The position numbers were made by a program, and so were the translations under genes. Positions 1 to 6,183 of a DNA stretch of 7,541 nucleotides are shown here, in pieces. Source of the DNA: JBEKLJ01 sp050010255. Its GTDB lineage: Bacteria; Acidobacteriota; Terriglobia; Bryobacterales; Bryobacteraceae. The stretch is taken from assembly GCA_050010255.1 (NCBI GenBank), contig JBEKLJ010000179.1:1-7541 (forward strand), in the 5' to 3' direction. How positions within the stretch are numbered: position 1 is the first letter of the stretch; each line of letters starts with the position of its first letter. The notes under the pieces were generated by a model that searched no databases, was not told the DNA's origin, and saw nothing but the letters and a program-made list of their open reading frames with translations.

Positions 1-1057
1 CCCCGGTGACCAGCCGCGTGCGCTCGCCACCCCGCCCATCGGCCGCCCAGAAGGGCAGCAGCACCCAGAACACGGCCAGGAGGCCGAAGCCGGCCAAGCC
101 GATCAGCTCGCCTTCGACGAACCAGATGCGACTCGGCAGGAGCTTCAGCGTGTAGAAGGGCGCCAGGAAGTACCACTCGGGGCGGATGCCGGCCGGGGCG
201 GAGGAGAAGGGGTCGGCCTTGTCGCCCAGCTCCCAGGGGAACAGGGCCGCCAGGCAACCTAGCGCGCCCAGCGCGGCGTACCAGGCCATCAGCTCGCGCA
301 GGAAAAAGTTGGGGAAGAAGGGCATCTGAGGAACTGGCAGGCGGGAGGCGGCCGAGCGGCGCTCGACCCAGGGCGGGGAAGAGATGCCGAACCGCTGAAC
401 CAGCGCCAGGTGCACGAGCAGAACCACGGTGGTGATGCCAGGCAGGACGGCGACGTGGAAGCCGAAGAAACGCGTCAGGGTGGCGCCGCTGACGTCGTTA
501 CCGCCCCGCAGGAACCGGGCCAGCGCGGGACCTACCCAGGGGACGCTGGCGGCCATGTCCGTGCCCACCTTGGTGGCGAAGTAGGAGATGGTGTTCCAGG
601 GCAGCAGGTAACCGCTGAAGCCGAAGGCCAGCGCCAGGCCAAGCAGCGCGATGCCGCTCAGCCAGGTGACCTCGCGCGGCCGCCGGTAGGCCCGCAGGAA
701 CACCACGCTGAACATGTGGACGAAGGCGGTGAAGATCATCAAATTGGCGGACCAGCTATGGATCGAGCGGATGAGCCAGCCGAAGCGGACGCGGGTCACG
801 ATGAACTGCACGCTTTCGTAAGCCTCGGCGGCGGTGGGGCGGTAGTAGAGCAGCAGGAGGATGCCGGTGAGGACTTGGATCGCGAACAGGAACAGCGTGA
901 TCCCGCCGAAGTAGTACCAGGGAGTGCCGGAGTGGACCGCCACGGTCTTGTGCGCCAGGAACTGACGCACGCCGGTGAGACCCAGGCGCTCGTCCAGCCA
1001 CGCCCGCAGGCGCGCGGCGCGGGTCCGGCCCGGCGGCCCGCTTTCGGAGCTTAGCAC
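1..1057 (-). CDS. Cytochrome b (fused b6/subunit IV type) of a bc complex, 3' end beyond the window
   Basis: Membrane subunit of a quinol:cytochrome c oxidoreductase; it carries two b hemes and the quinone sites and works with the Rieske protein encoded just upstream. I translated the minus strand: 352 residues lie in the window and the C-terminus is cut off by the left edge. Heme ligands are H100/H114 (13 residues between) and H201/H216 (14 between); the 14-residue gap is the b6-type spacing. The GYLLPW motif (149-154) and the Qo-site PEWY (293-296) are present, so the cytochrome b6-like half and the subunit IV-like half are fused. About six membrane helices are visible (near 49-71, 103-123, 134-154, 199-221, 255-273, 318-338); the last helix or helices lie outside. 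The GTG start is chosen because GGAGG sits 5 bases upstream, directly after the Rieske stop, and the protein reads correctly from there. Family assignment is firm; the exact subclass is inference. Confidence 0.95.
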   Translation of the reverse strand, partial: MLSSESGPPGRTRAARLRAWLDERLGLTGVRQFLAHKTVAVHSGTPWYYFGGITLFLFAIQVLTGILLLLYYRPTAAEAYESVQFIVTRVRFGWLIRSIHSWSANLMIFTAFVHMFSVVFLRAYRRPREVTWLSGIALLGLALAFGFSGYLLPWNTISYFATKVGTDMAASVPWVGPALARFLRGGNDVSGATLTRFFGFHVAVLPGITTVVLLVHLALVQRFGISSPPWVERRSAASRLPVPQMPFFPNFFLRELMAWYAALGALGCLAALFPWELGDKADPFSSAPAGIRPEWYFLAPFYTLKLLPSRIWFVEGELIGLAGFGLLAVFWVLLPFWAADGRGGERTRLVTG

Positions 1058-1070
1058 GCCAGCCTCCTCA
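1058..1070 (-). promoter_or_regulatory. Ribosome binding site overlapping the Rieske stop codon
   Basis: On the minus strand the Rieske TGA runs directly into GGAGG, followed by CTGGC and the GTG of cytochrome b. This fixes the GTG start and suggests the two genes are translationally coupled. Confidence 0.8.
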
Positions 1071-1499
1071 AGTCCGCCGGGCGATGACCACCTCATCGCC
1101 GCGGACGTGAACCAGATATCCCTCGAGCGGTCTGGGGGGCGGTCCGGAGACCACCATCCCATTCAGGTCATAGTAGCCGTTGTGGCAGGCGCACCAGATC
1201 TGCCGGGAGTCCTCGCGGTACTGAACCGTGCAGTTCAGGTGGGTGCAGACGGCGGAGAACGCTTTCCATTCGTCCTGGATGGTGCGGATGAGCAGGACCG
1301 GGCGGCTGCCGAACTTGACGATTCGGCCGCTATTGGGCTTTAGATCCTGGACCTTGCCAGCGACCACCTCGTTGACGGCGGCCTCGGGCACCTCGGGCGG
1401 GTTGACGAAGCGCAGCACCGGGTAGAGGAAGGAACCCAGCGAGGCGGCTAGACCGCCACCCAGCAACCAGCCAATGAAACTGCGGCGCTCGCGGTTCAT
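1068..1499 (-). CDS. Rieske [2Fe-2S] protein of a bc complex
   Basis: Iron-sulfur subunit that takes an electron from quinol at the Qo site of cytochrome b and passes it to a cytochrome c. The 143-residue protein has both Rieske boxes: CTHLNC (C85, H87, C90) and CACH (C103, C105, H106). This gives two Cys and two His cluster ligands plus the two extra cysteines of the usual disulfide. A GPPPRPL proline loop (119-125) follows. The N-terminus has twin arginines (R5-R6, followed by S-F-I) and one hydrophobic helix (about 9-31). That matches an uncleaved Tat-type signal anchor, which would place the cluster domain on the outer face of the membrane. It is shorter than many Rieske proteins but complete. 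The gene ends 10 bases before cytochrome b, so the two are cotranscribed. The ribosome binding site is weak (GGGA close to the ATG). Confidence 0.95.
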   Translation of the reverse strand: MNRERRSFIGWLLGGGLAASLGSFLYPVLRFVNPPEVPEAAVNEVVAGKVQDLKPNSGRIVKFGSRPVLLIRTIQDEWKAFSAVCTHLNCTVQYREDSRQIWCACHNGYYDLNGMVVSGPPPRPLEGYLVHVRGDEVVIARRT

Positions 1500-1572
1500 G
1501 ATCCCAGTCAGGTCCGGACGCGACCGGGGGCCGGGCGCCTCATCGGGGAGGTTCGGACCCCGTACTCTGGGA

Positions 1573-1602
1573 ATCCTAACCGGGCGGGGACCCTACTGTC
1601 AA
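1573..1602 (-). promoter_or_regulatory. Sigma70-like promoter for the Rieske-cytochrome b operon
   Basis: On the minus strand an exact TTGACA (-35, 1602-1597) is followed after 18 bases by TAGGAT (-10, 1578-1573; four of six consensus positions). Transcription would begin near 1566, giving a leader of about 67 bases before the Rieske ATG. It is placed and oriented as expected for the only promoter of this operon visible in the window. The spacing is one base longer than optimal and there is no experimental evidence. Confidence 0.5.
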
Positions 1603-1818
1603 GATTGAGGATGGCGGGGGAGTTTCGGGTCCGATTGTGGCACTGGCCTCACAGGGCTGCGCCAGGAGGAGCAGTGAGCGACGTGGGATTCTTTTAACAA
1701 TACTTCAGGTGAGGGTGTGGTCCCAGTTGATCAGATCGATGATTCTTGCAACCAGCACGCTGCGATATCATACAATGGCATGCAAGTGTGCGTTTTCAGA
1801 GGGAAGCCTGTGATCCTC

Positions 1819-1834
1819 TGGCAACCCCGATGCA
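1819..1834 (+). promoter_or_regulatory. Sigma54 (-24/-12) promoter candidate for the five-gene operon
   Basis: The sequence TGGCAACCCCGATGCA matches the sigma54 consensus TGGCAC-N5-TTGCA at nine of the eleven specified positions. The invariant GG and GC are separated by the required 10 bases. Transcription would start around 1845, leaving a leader of about 135 bases before the ATG at 1981. The last gene of the operon encodes a sigma54 activator, so autoregulation is a natural inference. Short motifs like this do arise by chance, which limits confidence. Confidence 0.55.
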
Positions 1835-1905
1835 CTATGAAGCACGTGATGACTAGGCCAGGAATGGATGATAAAAATCGCAACGTGTCAAATCTATTTA
1901 CTTTC

Positions 1906-1937
1906 AAGCGATTAGGCGGAATTAAACATAATCGCTT
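1906..1937. repeat. Perfect 9-bp inverted repeat in the operon leader
   Basis: AAGCGATTA (1906-1914) and its exact reverse complement TAATCGCTT (1929-1937) flank a 14-base spacer. The hexamer AATCGC of the right arm recurs as a direct copy at 1876-1881. The repeat lies between the predicted sigma54 start and the ATG at 1981. It could be a protein-binding operator or a hairpin in the leader RNA. No T-run follows, so it does not look like an intrinsic terminator. Confidence 0.6.
1927..1932 (+). promoter_or_regulatory. Possible sigma70 -10 box (CATAAT), weak
   Basis: CATAAT matches five of six -10 positions and partly overlaps the right arm of the inverted repeat. The -35 at proper spacing (TTCAAG, 18 bases upstream) matches only about half the consensus. 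If real, it would give a basal transcript with a leader of roughly 40 bases, and a repressor on the repeat could block it. Low confidence. Confidence 0.2.
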
Positions 1938-1968
1938 CCAGCGGCCAGCCGGGTGCAGCCTCAACCAC

Positions 1969-1973
1969 GGAGG
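1969..1973 (+). promoter_or_regulatory. Ribosome binding site that sets the 1981 start
   Basis: GGAGG lies 7 bases before the ATG at 1981. The upstream in-frame ATGs at 1717 and 1777 and the other possible starts have no comparable site. The protein starting at 1981 begins with a clean membrane helix, which supports this start over the longer reading. Confidence 0.8.
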
Positions 1974-1980
1974 CAGAGAC

Positions 1981-2643
1981 ATGGTTGCGTTGCTGGTTCT
2001 AGCCACGTTTGTGGCATTCATCGCAGTGGATGTAGTGCTGCATCGGGAGAAGTACAGGTTCCGGGTGGCCGAGCCGACACCGGCCGCCAGGGCCGCCATG
2101 GTTCCGGTGGTGGCGGGCGTGGCGATGCCGGAGGGCTTGTCCTACCACCCTGGGCACACCTGGGCGCTGGATGTGGGAAACGGCCGGGTGCGTGTGGGCC
2201 TGGATGAATTCGCGGCCAGCTTGCTGGGGCCTATCCAGAAGATCGAGGTCCCGCAGCGTGGGCGGTGGTTCCGGCAGGGCGAGAAGGGCTGGACGGTCCG
2301 GACCGAGCGGGGCGAGGCGTCGATGCTGGCGCCGGCCGAGGGCGAGATTGTAGCCATCAACGATCGGGCGCTGGAGAACCCGGAAGGCGTCAGCCGGGAG
2401 CCGTACGGAACTGGCTGGCTGCTGGAGCTTTTCTCTCCGGACACCCAGGTGAGTTTCCGGAACCTGTTCTCGGGCGCGCTGGCGCGGCGGTGGATGGAGG
2501 AATGCGTCGCCGAGCTGCGGCAGGCGATGGCGCCCGCGGCCAGGGCCACGGCGCTCGACGGAGGGCGGATCTCCCCGCGGTTGGGCGCCGAGTTGCGCGA
2601 AGGAGCCTGGCAGGAATTGACCCGGCGGTTTTTCCGCTCATAG
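1981..2643 (+). CDS. Membrane-anchored GcvH-like (lipoyl-domain fold) protein lacking the lipoyl lysine
   Basis: A 220-residue protein with one N-terminal hydrophobic helix (about 2-20), then basic residues (H21, R22, K24, R26, R28) that predict the rest faces the cytoplasm. Residues 51-151 align by eye with glycine cleavage H protein: an HTW near the start, GLDEFAASLLGPI like the H-protein GVTDYA region, an AEGEIVAIN turn, LENPEGV and a PYGTGWLLEL end. Where H protein carries its lipoylated lysine (ESxKAxS-like), this one reads TERGEASMLAP (109-118 region), with no lysine. The C-terminal 70 residues (an NLFSGALARRWMEE segment from 161) are additional to GcvH. It is unlikely to work in glycine cleavage, since no gcvT or gcvP is near. 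First in an operon with HybA/HybB-like genes, it is more plausibly an accessory or assembly subunit of that membrane complex. Fold call fairly secure; role unknown. Confidence 0.75.
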   Translation: MVALLVLATFVAFIAVDVVLHREKYRFRVAEPTPAARAAMVPVVAGVAMPEGLSYHPGHTWALDVGNGRVRVGLDEFAASLLGPIQKIEVPQRGRWFRQGEKGWTVRTERGEASMLAPAEGEIVAINDRALENPEGVSREPYGTGWLLELFSPDTQVSFRNLFSGALARRWMEECVAELRQAMAPAARATALDGGRISPRLGAELREGAWQELTRRFFRS

Positions 2644-2658
2644 GTCAGGAGTTCACGG

Positions 2659-3444
2659 ATGCGCGCGATTCTGTTCGACAGCACCAAGTGTGTGGGATGC
2701 GGCTCCTGCATGGCGGCATGCCGGGAGAAGAACGGCCTGCCGGAGAGCGCCGCCGCGGATCTGACCGCCCAGCAGTTCACGGTGGTGAAACAGACCGGGA
2801 GGGCGGGGAGCGAGGTGTACTACCGGCGTATGTGCATGCACTGCCAGGAGCCGACCTGCGCCTCGGTGTGCCCGGTGGGTGCGCTCCACAAGACGCCGCG
2901 GGGCCCGGTGGTCTACAACGCCGAGATCTGCCTGGGCTGCCGCTACTGCATCCAGGCCTGCCCGTTTGGCGTGCCGAAGTACGAGTGGTTGTCGCTCACG
3001 CCCCGGGTGCGCAAATGCGGCTTCTGCGCCGACCGGCTGGCGCAGGGCAGGGACAATGCCTGCGCCGAAGCCTGTCCCACGGGCGCCACGCGGGCGGGCG
3101 AGCGCCAGGAGCTGCTCCAGGAGGCGCGGCGGCGCCTGCAGGCCGAGCCGGGCAACTACGTCCAGAAGATCTACGGCGAGCGTGATGCGGGCGGCACCTC
3201 GGTGCTCATGATCTCCAGCGTGCCCTTCGAGCGGCTCGGGCTGCCCGAAAACCTGCCGCGCGAGCCGCTGCCGCTGCTGACCTTCCAGGTTCTCTCGAAG
3301 ATCCCGCCGCTGGCGGGCGTGGGCGCCTTCTTCCTGGCCGGCTTGTGGTGGCTGACCAAGCGCAAGGAGGAAGTGGCGCGGGAGGCGACCGTGCACGCCC
3401 AGAGGCAGGCGGACGGCGCGGTTGTAGAAGAAGGACGGCGATGA
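2659..3444 (+). CDS. HybA-like four-[4Fe-4S] ferredoxin subunit with C-terminal membrane anchor
   Basis: Electron-transfer subunit that would pass electrons between a soluble partner and the HybB-like quinone subunit. The 261 residues carry 16 cysteines in four groups: C11/14/17/21, C59/62/67/71, C91/94/97/101 and C120/123/135/139, the pattern for four [4Fe-4S] clusters. The GGTSVLMISSVPFERLGLP stretch (178-196) and a C-terminal helix (about 215-233) followed by KRK match HybA of hydrogenase-2 rather than shorter NrfC/DmsB proteins. Unlike E. coli HybA there is no Tat signal: the protein begins MRAILFDSTKCVGC, and an in-frame TAG five codons upstream rules out an N-terminal extension. AGGAG lies 7 bases before the ATG. 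It overlaps the next gene by four bases (ATGA). No hydrogenase subunits are encoded nearby, so the electron partner is unknown and 'HybA-like' describes homology only. Confidence 0.9.
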   Translation: MRAILFDSTKCVGCGSCMAACREKNGLPESAAADLTAQQFTVVKQTGRAGSEVYYRRMCMHCQEPTCASVCPVGALHKTPRGPVVYNAEICLGCRYCIQACPFGVPKYEWLSLTPRVRKCGFCADRLAQGRDNACAEACPTGATRAGERQELLQEARRRLQAEPGNYVQKIYGERDAGGTSVLMISSVPFERLGLPENLPREPLPLLTFQVLSKIPPLAGVGAFFLAGLWWLTKRKEEVAREATVHAQRQADGAVVEEGRR

Positions 3445-4598
3445 CGCGCCTGCGGGCGATCTTCTGGCGCATTGTCGCTCTGGCGATTCTGGCCGCGGGG
3501 GCCTATGCCGCTTTCCTGCGGTTCACGCAAGGCCTGGGAGCGGCAACCAACCTGAGCGATCGCTACCCGTGGGGCTTGTGGATCGGGTTCGACATTCTGT
3601 GCGGTGTGGGCTTGGCGGCCGGCGGCTTCGCCGTCACCACGGCGGTCTACATCCTGCATTTGGAGAAGCTGCGGCCGATCGTGCGGCCGACGATCCTGAC
3701 GGCGTTTCTGGGCTACCTGCTGGTGATCGTGGCGCTGATGTTCGATCTGGGGCGGCCCTGGAACATCTGGCGGGCCATGGTGTTGTGGAACCCACACTCG
3801 GTGATGTTCGAGGTGGCCTGGTGCGTAATGCTCTATACGACGGTGCTGGCGCTGGAGTTCTCGCCCATACTATTCGAGAGGCTGAAATGGCGGCGGGCGG
3901 TGAAGGTGGTCCGGGCGGCGGTGGTGCCGCTGGTGGGCCTGGGGTTCATCCTCTCGACGCTGCACCAGTCCTCGCTGGGCAGCCTGTATCTGATCCTGCC
4001 GACAAAGCTCCACCCGCTGTGGTATTCTCCGCTGCTGCCGGTCCTGTTTTGGCTCTCGGCGGTGGCGGTGGGACTGGCGATGGTGATCTTCGAGAGCGGG
4101 CTGAGCGCGCGCGCCTTCGGCCAGGCGCTGGAGCTCGACCTGCTCCAGGGGATCGCCAAGGTGATGGCGTTGCTGCTGGGGACATTCCTGGCGGTGCGGT
4201 TCCTGGACCTGGGCTGGCGGGGCGGACTGGAGCACGCCTTCCGGCTCTCGGGGCGGGGCAGCTACGAAGCCGGGATGTTCTGGCTGGAGACGGCGCTGCT
4301 GGCCCTGCCGATAGCGCTGGTGGTGGCCGAGCGCGTGCGGCGGAGCCCGCAGGCGTTGTTCGGTTGCTCGGTGATGGTGGTGGGCGGCTTCCTGGTGAAC
4401 CGCCTGAACGTTGCGACGACGGGGCTGGAGGCGTCGGCCGGCGTTCGCTACTTCCCGTCGTGGATGGAGGTCGCCGTGACCTTGAGCATCGTGGTGGCCG
4501 GGCTGGCGGTGTTCCGGTTCGCGGTGCGCCACCTGCCGGTGTTCCACGCGGCGGAAACGAAGGAGGAAGCGGCCGGCGCGGCCTATGCGCAGCCTTAG
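3441..4598 (+). CDS. HybB/NrfD-family integral membrane quinone-site subunit
   Basis: A 385-residue membrane protein with about ten hydrophobic segments (near 11-27, 45-70, 85-102, 120-140, 158-175, 196-216, 236-255, 278-297, 307-323, 343-361). Family features visible are NLSDRYPWGLWIGFD (37-51), the DLGRPWNIW and WNPHSVMFEVAW region (102-127) and HQSSLGSLYLI (175-185). This combination is typical of HybB, a close relative of NrfD/PsrC. Such subunits bind (mena)quinone and have no heme; they take electrons from, or give them to, the adjacent iron-sulfur protein, here the HybA-like gene just upstream. I chose the ATG at 3441 because it overlaps the HybA-like stop (ATGA, coupled translation) and starts at the family's normal N-terminus; a longer reading from 3345 would run antiparallel to no known feature and only adds a Gly/Arg-rich stretch from another gene's frame. 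The direction of electron flow cannot be read from sequence. Confidence 0.92.
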   Translation: MTRLRAIFWRIVALAILAAGAYAAFLRFTQGLGAATNLSDRYPWGLWIGFDILCGVGLAAGGFAVTTAVYILHLEKLRPIVRPTILTAFLGYLLVIVALMFDLGRPWNIWRAMVLWNPHSVMFEVAWCVMLYTTVLALEFSPILFERLKWRRAVKVVRAAVVPLVGLGFILSTLHQSSLGSLYLILPTKLHPLWYSPLLPVLFWLSAVAVGLAMVIFESGLSARAFGQALELDLLQGIAKVMALLLGTFLAVRFLDLGWRGGLEHAFRLSGRGSYEAGMFWLETALLALPIALVVAERVRRSPQALFGCSVMVVGGFLVNRLNVATTGLEASAGVRYFPSWMEVAVTLSIVVAGLAVFRFAVRHLPVFHAAETKEEAAGAAYAQP

Positions 4599-6183
4599 TG
4601 CGAAGCTGATTGCCGGATTGGCGGTGAGCCTGGCCGCGGTGCTGCTGTGGCTGGGTGCGGCCAATCTGCGTGTGCTTCGCGAGAACCTCGAGACCACGGC
4701 GGTGGTGACCGAGCAACGGATGGCGGGCGTGATTTTTCAATCCACGCGCACCAGCATGCTCAAGAACGACCGCGAGCAGTTGCTGGAGATCATCCGCTCG
4801 ATCGGGGCGCAGCCCGGGGTGAAGAAGATCCGGGTGTTCTCGAAGACCGGGACGGTCCAGATCTCGACCGTGCCGGGCGAGGCCGGGACGATGGTGGACA
4901 AGCGCGCCGAGGCCTGCTACGGCTGCCACGCTTCGGAGAGGCCGCTCGAGAAGCCGCACACGCGGGATACGTTCCGCATCTACCGGGTGGGGAACGAGCG
5001 GGTGATCGGGCTGGTGCGGCCGATCGAGAACGAGCCGGCCTGCTCCAACGCCGCCTGCCACGCGCATCCGCCCTCGCAGCGGATTCTGGGGGTGCTGGAC
5101 GTGGTGCTCTCGCTCGAGCCGGTGGACCGGGCCCTGGCGGAGCACGAGCGGCGGATGCAGGCCCAGGTGGTTGCGTCGGCGGCGCTGATGCTGGGCATTA
5201 CGGCCCTGCTGGTGTTCCTGCTCATCCGCCGGCCGATCGAGCGGCTGACGGCCGGCGTGAAGGCGCTGGCCGCGGGCAATTTGAGCTACCGCTTCCGGTC
5301 CCGGCGGCGCGACGAGATCGGCGAGCTGGCCACCGCCTTCGACAGCATGGCCGGGGAGCTGGAGGACGTCAACCGCACGCTCGAGGATCGGATCCAACGG
5401 AAGACCGGCGAGCTGGAGGCGGCGCAGGAGAAACTGATTCATTCCGAGAAGCTGGCCTCGCTCGGCGAGCTCGCGGCCGCGGTGGCCCACGAGATCAACA
5501 ACCCGCTGGCCGGTATCCTTACTTATGCCAAGCTGATCGAGAAGAAGCTGGCGCCGGCGAGGCCGGTGCTGGACTGGGTGCAGACCATCCAGCACGAGAG
5601 CCGGCGCTGCGGCGAGATAGTGAGCAACCTGCTGGTGTTCGCGCGCAAGCACCCCACGGAGATGGCGCCGGCGCATGTGAAGACGATTGTGGAGCGCACG
5701 GTGGCGGTGGTGCGGCACAAGCTGGAGATGCAAGGGATCGCACTCGACTGCGAGGTGCCGGAGCTGCCGGAAGTGCACTGCGACGCCTCGCAGATCCAGC
5801 AGGTGCTGGTGGCGATCATCATGAACGCGGTGGACGCGATCTCGAGCCCGGGCGGCGCGGGCGGCAGCATAAGCATCCGGGCCTCGGCGGCCGGGGACTG
5901 GCTGGACCTGTCGGTGACCAACGACGGGCCGCCGATCGCCAAAGACGTGCTGCCGCACCTGTTCGAGCCTTTCTTCAGCACGAAACAGGCAACCTCGGGT
6001 GTAGGATTGGGACTCGCGGTGGCCTATGGGATTGTGAAGCGGCACGGCGGCGATATTCAGGTCGAGACCGGCCCCCAGACGACCTTCCACGTGGTACTGC
6101 CCTTGGGAGAGCCGGCGGCCGCGCACCAGGAGACGGAGAAAAGGGATGTCGGAACCGAAGTTGTCGATACTCATCGTGGATGA
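4585..6183 (+). CDS. Sensor histidine kinase with an extracytoplasmic diheme c-type sensor domain
   Basis: Membrane kinase of a two-component system, 532 residues. Order: helix 1 (about 8-25), external domain (27-193), helix 2 (196-213), HAMP (about 214-267), coiled coil (260-288), dimerisation domain with phospho-acceptor H302 in AHEINNPL, and an ATPase domain with N414 (MNAVDAI), NDGPP (446-450), EPFFS (461-465) and GVGLGLA (472-478). The external domain has CYGCH (C111, C114, H115), a standard heme c site, and CSNAACH (C153, C158, H159), the rarer CX4CH form. A covalent diheme redox or gas sensor is therefore likely; the ligand is unknown. The ATG overlaps the end of the HybB-like gene by 14 bases; an AGGAGG lies too far upstream (18 bases) to be ideal, so coupling probably drives translation. 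The final 38 bases overlap the regulator gene, its presumed phosphorylation partner. Confidence 0.93.
   Translation: MRSLSAKLIAGLAVSLAAVLLWLGAANLRVLRENLETTAVVTEQRMAGVIFQSTRTSMLKNDREQLLEIIRSIGAQPGVKKIRVFSKTGTVQISTVPGEAGTMVDKRAEACYGCHASERPLEKPHTRDTFRIYRVGNERVIGLVRPIENEPACSNAACHAHPPSQRILGVLDVVLSLEPVDRALAEHERRMQAQVVASAALMLGITALLVFLLIRRPIERLTAGVKALAAGNLSYRFRSRRRDEIGELATAFDSMAGELEDVNRTLEDRIQRKTGELEAAQEKLIHSEKLASLGELAAAVAHEINNPLAGILTYAKLIEKKLAPARPVLDWVQTIQHESRRCGEIVSNLLVFARKHPTEMAPAHVKTIVERTVAVVRHKLEMQGIALDCEVPELPEVHCDASQIQQVLVAIIMNAVDAISSPGGAGGSISIRASAAGDWLDLSVTNDGPPIAKDVLPHLFEPFFSTKQATSGVGLGLAVAYGIVKRHGGDIQVETGPQTTFHVVLPLGEPAAAHQETEKRDVGTEVVDTHRG

Larger units (their letters stand above)
1500..1980. 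other. Divergent intergenic region with an AT-richer core
   Basis: This 481-base region separates the Rieske/cytochrome b operon (leftward) from the GcvH-like/HybA/HybB operon (rightward). Up to about 1690 it is GC-rich like its surroundings. From 1681 to 1920 I count 45, 47, 57 and 38% GC in successive 60-base lines. It holds the leftward sigma70-like promoter, a rightward sigma54-like element at 1819-1834 and the inverted repeat at 1906-1937. The plus-strand frame of the 1981 gene happens to stay open back to 1717. The residues it would add resemble nothing I know and have no ribosome binding site, so I treat this as non-coding. I see no tRNA, rRNA or known riboswitch here. Confidence 0.75.

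Noticed and set aside
410..1054. Plus-strand open frame opposite cytochrome b
   Set aside because: Its translation is a Gly/Asp/Glu/Gln-rich shadow. The minus strand reads as cytochrome b with all four heme histidines and PEWY.
1636..1655. TGGCAC at 1638 as a second sigma54 -24 element
   Set aside because: The -24 half is perfect, but the -12 position reads TCAC, so the essential GC is missing.
1776..1792. TGGCAT...GTGC as a sigma54 promoter
   Set aside because: GG and GC are 11 bases apart instead of 10, a spacing not tolerated by sigma54.
1717..1980. N-terminal extension of the GcvH-like reading frame (88 extra codons)
   Set aside because: No ribosome binding site and no recognisable domain in it. 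It would bury the membrane helix that starts at 1981, and it covers the AT-rich regulatory segment. GGAGG before 1981 marks the real start.
1981..2643. Calling this gene gcvH of the glycine cleavage system
   Set aside because: The lipoyl lysine is missing, a membrane helix is present, and no gcvT/gcvP neighbours are seen.
2659..4598. Calling these genes hybA and hybB of a [NiFe] hydrogenase
   Set aside because: Homology is clear, but no hydrogenase large or small subunit is present and the first gene lacks the Tat signal. I left the symbols blank.
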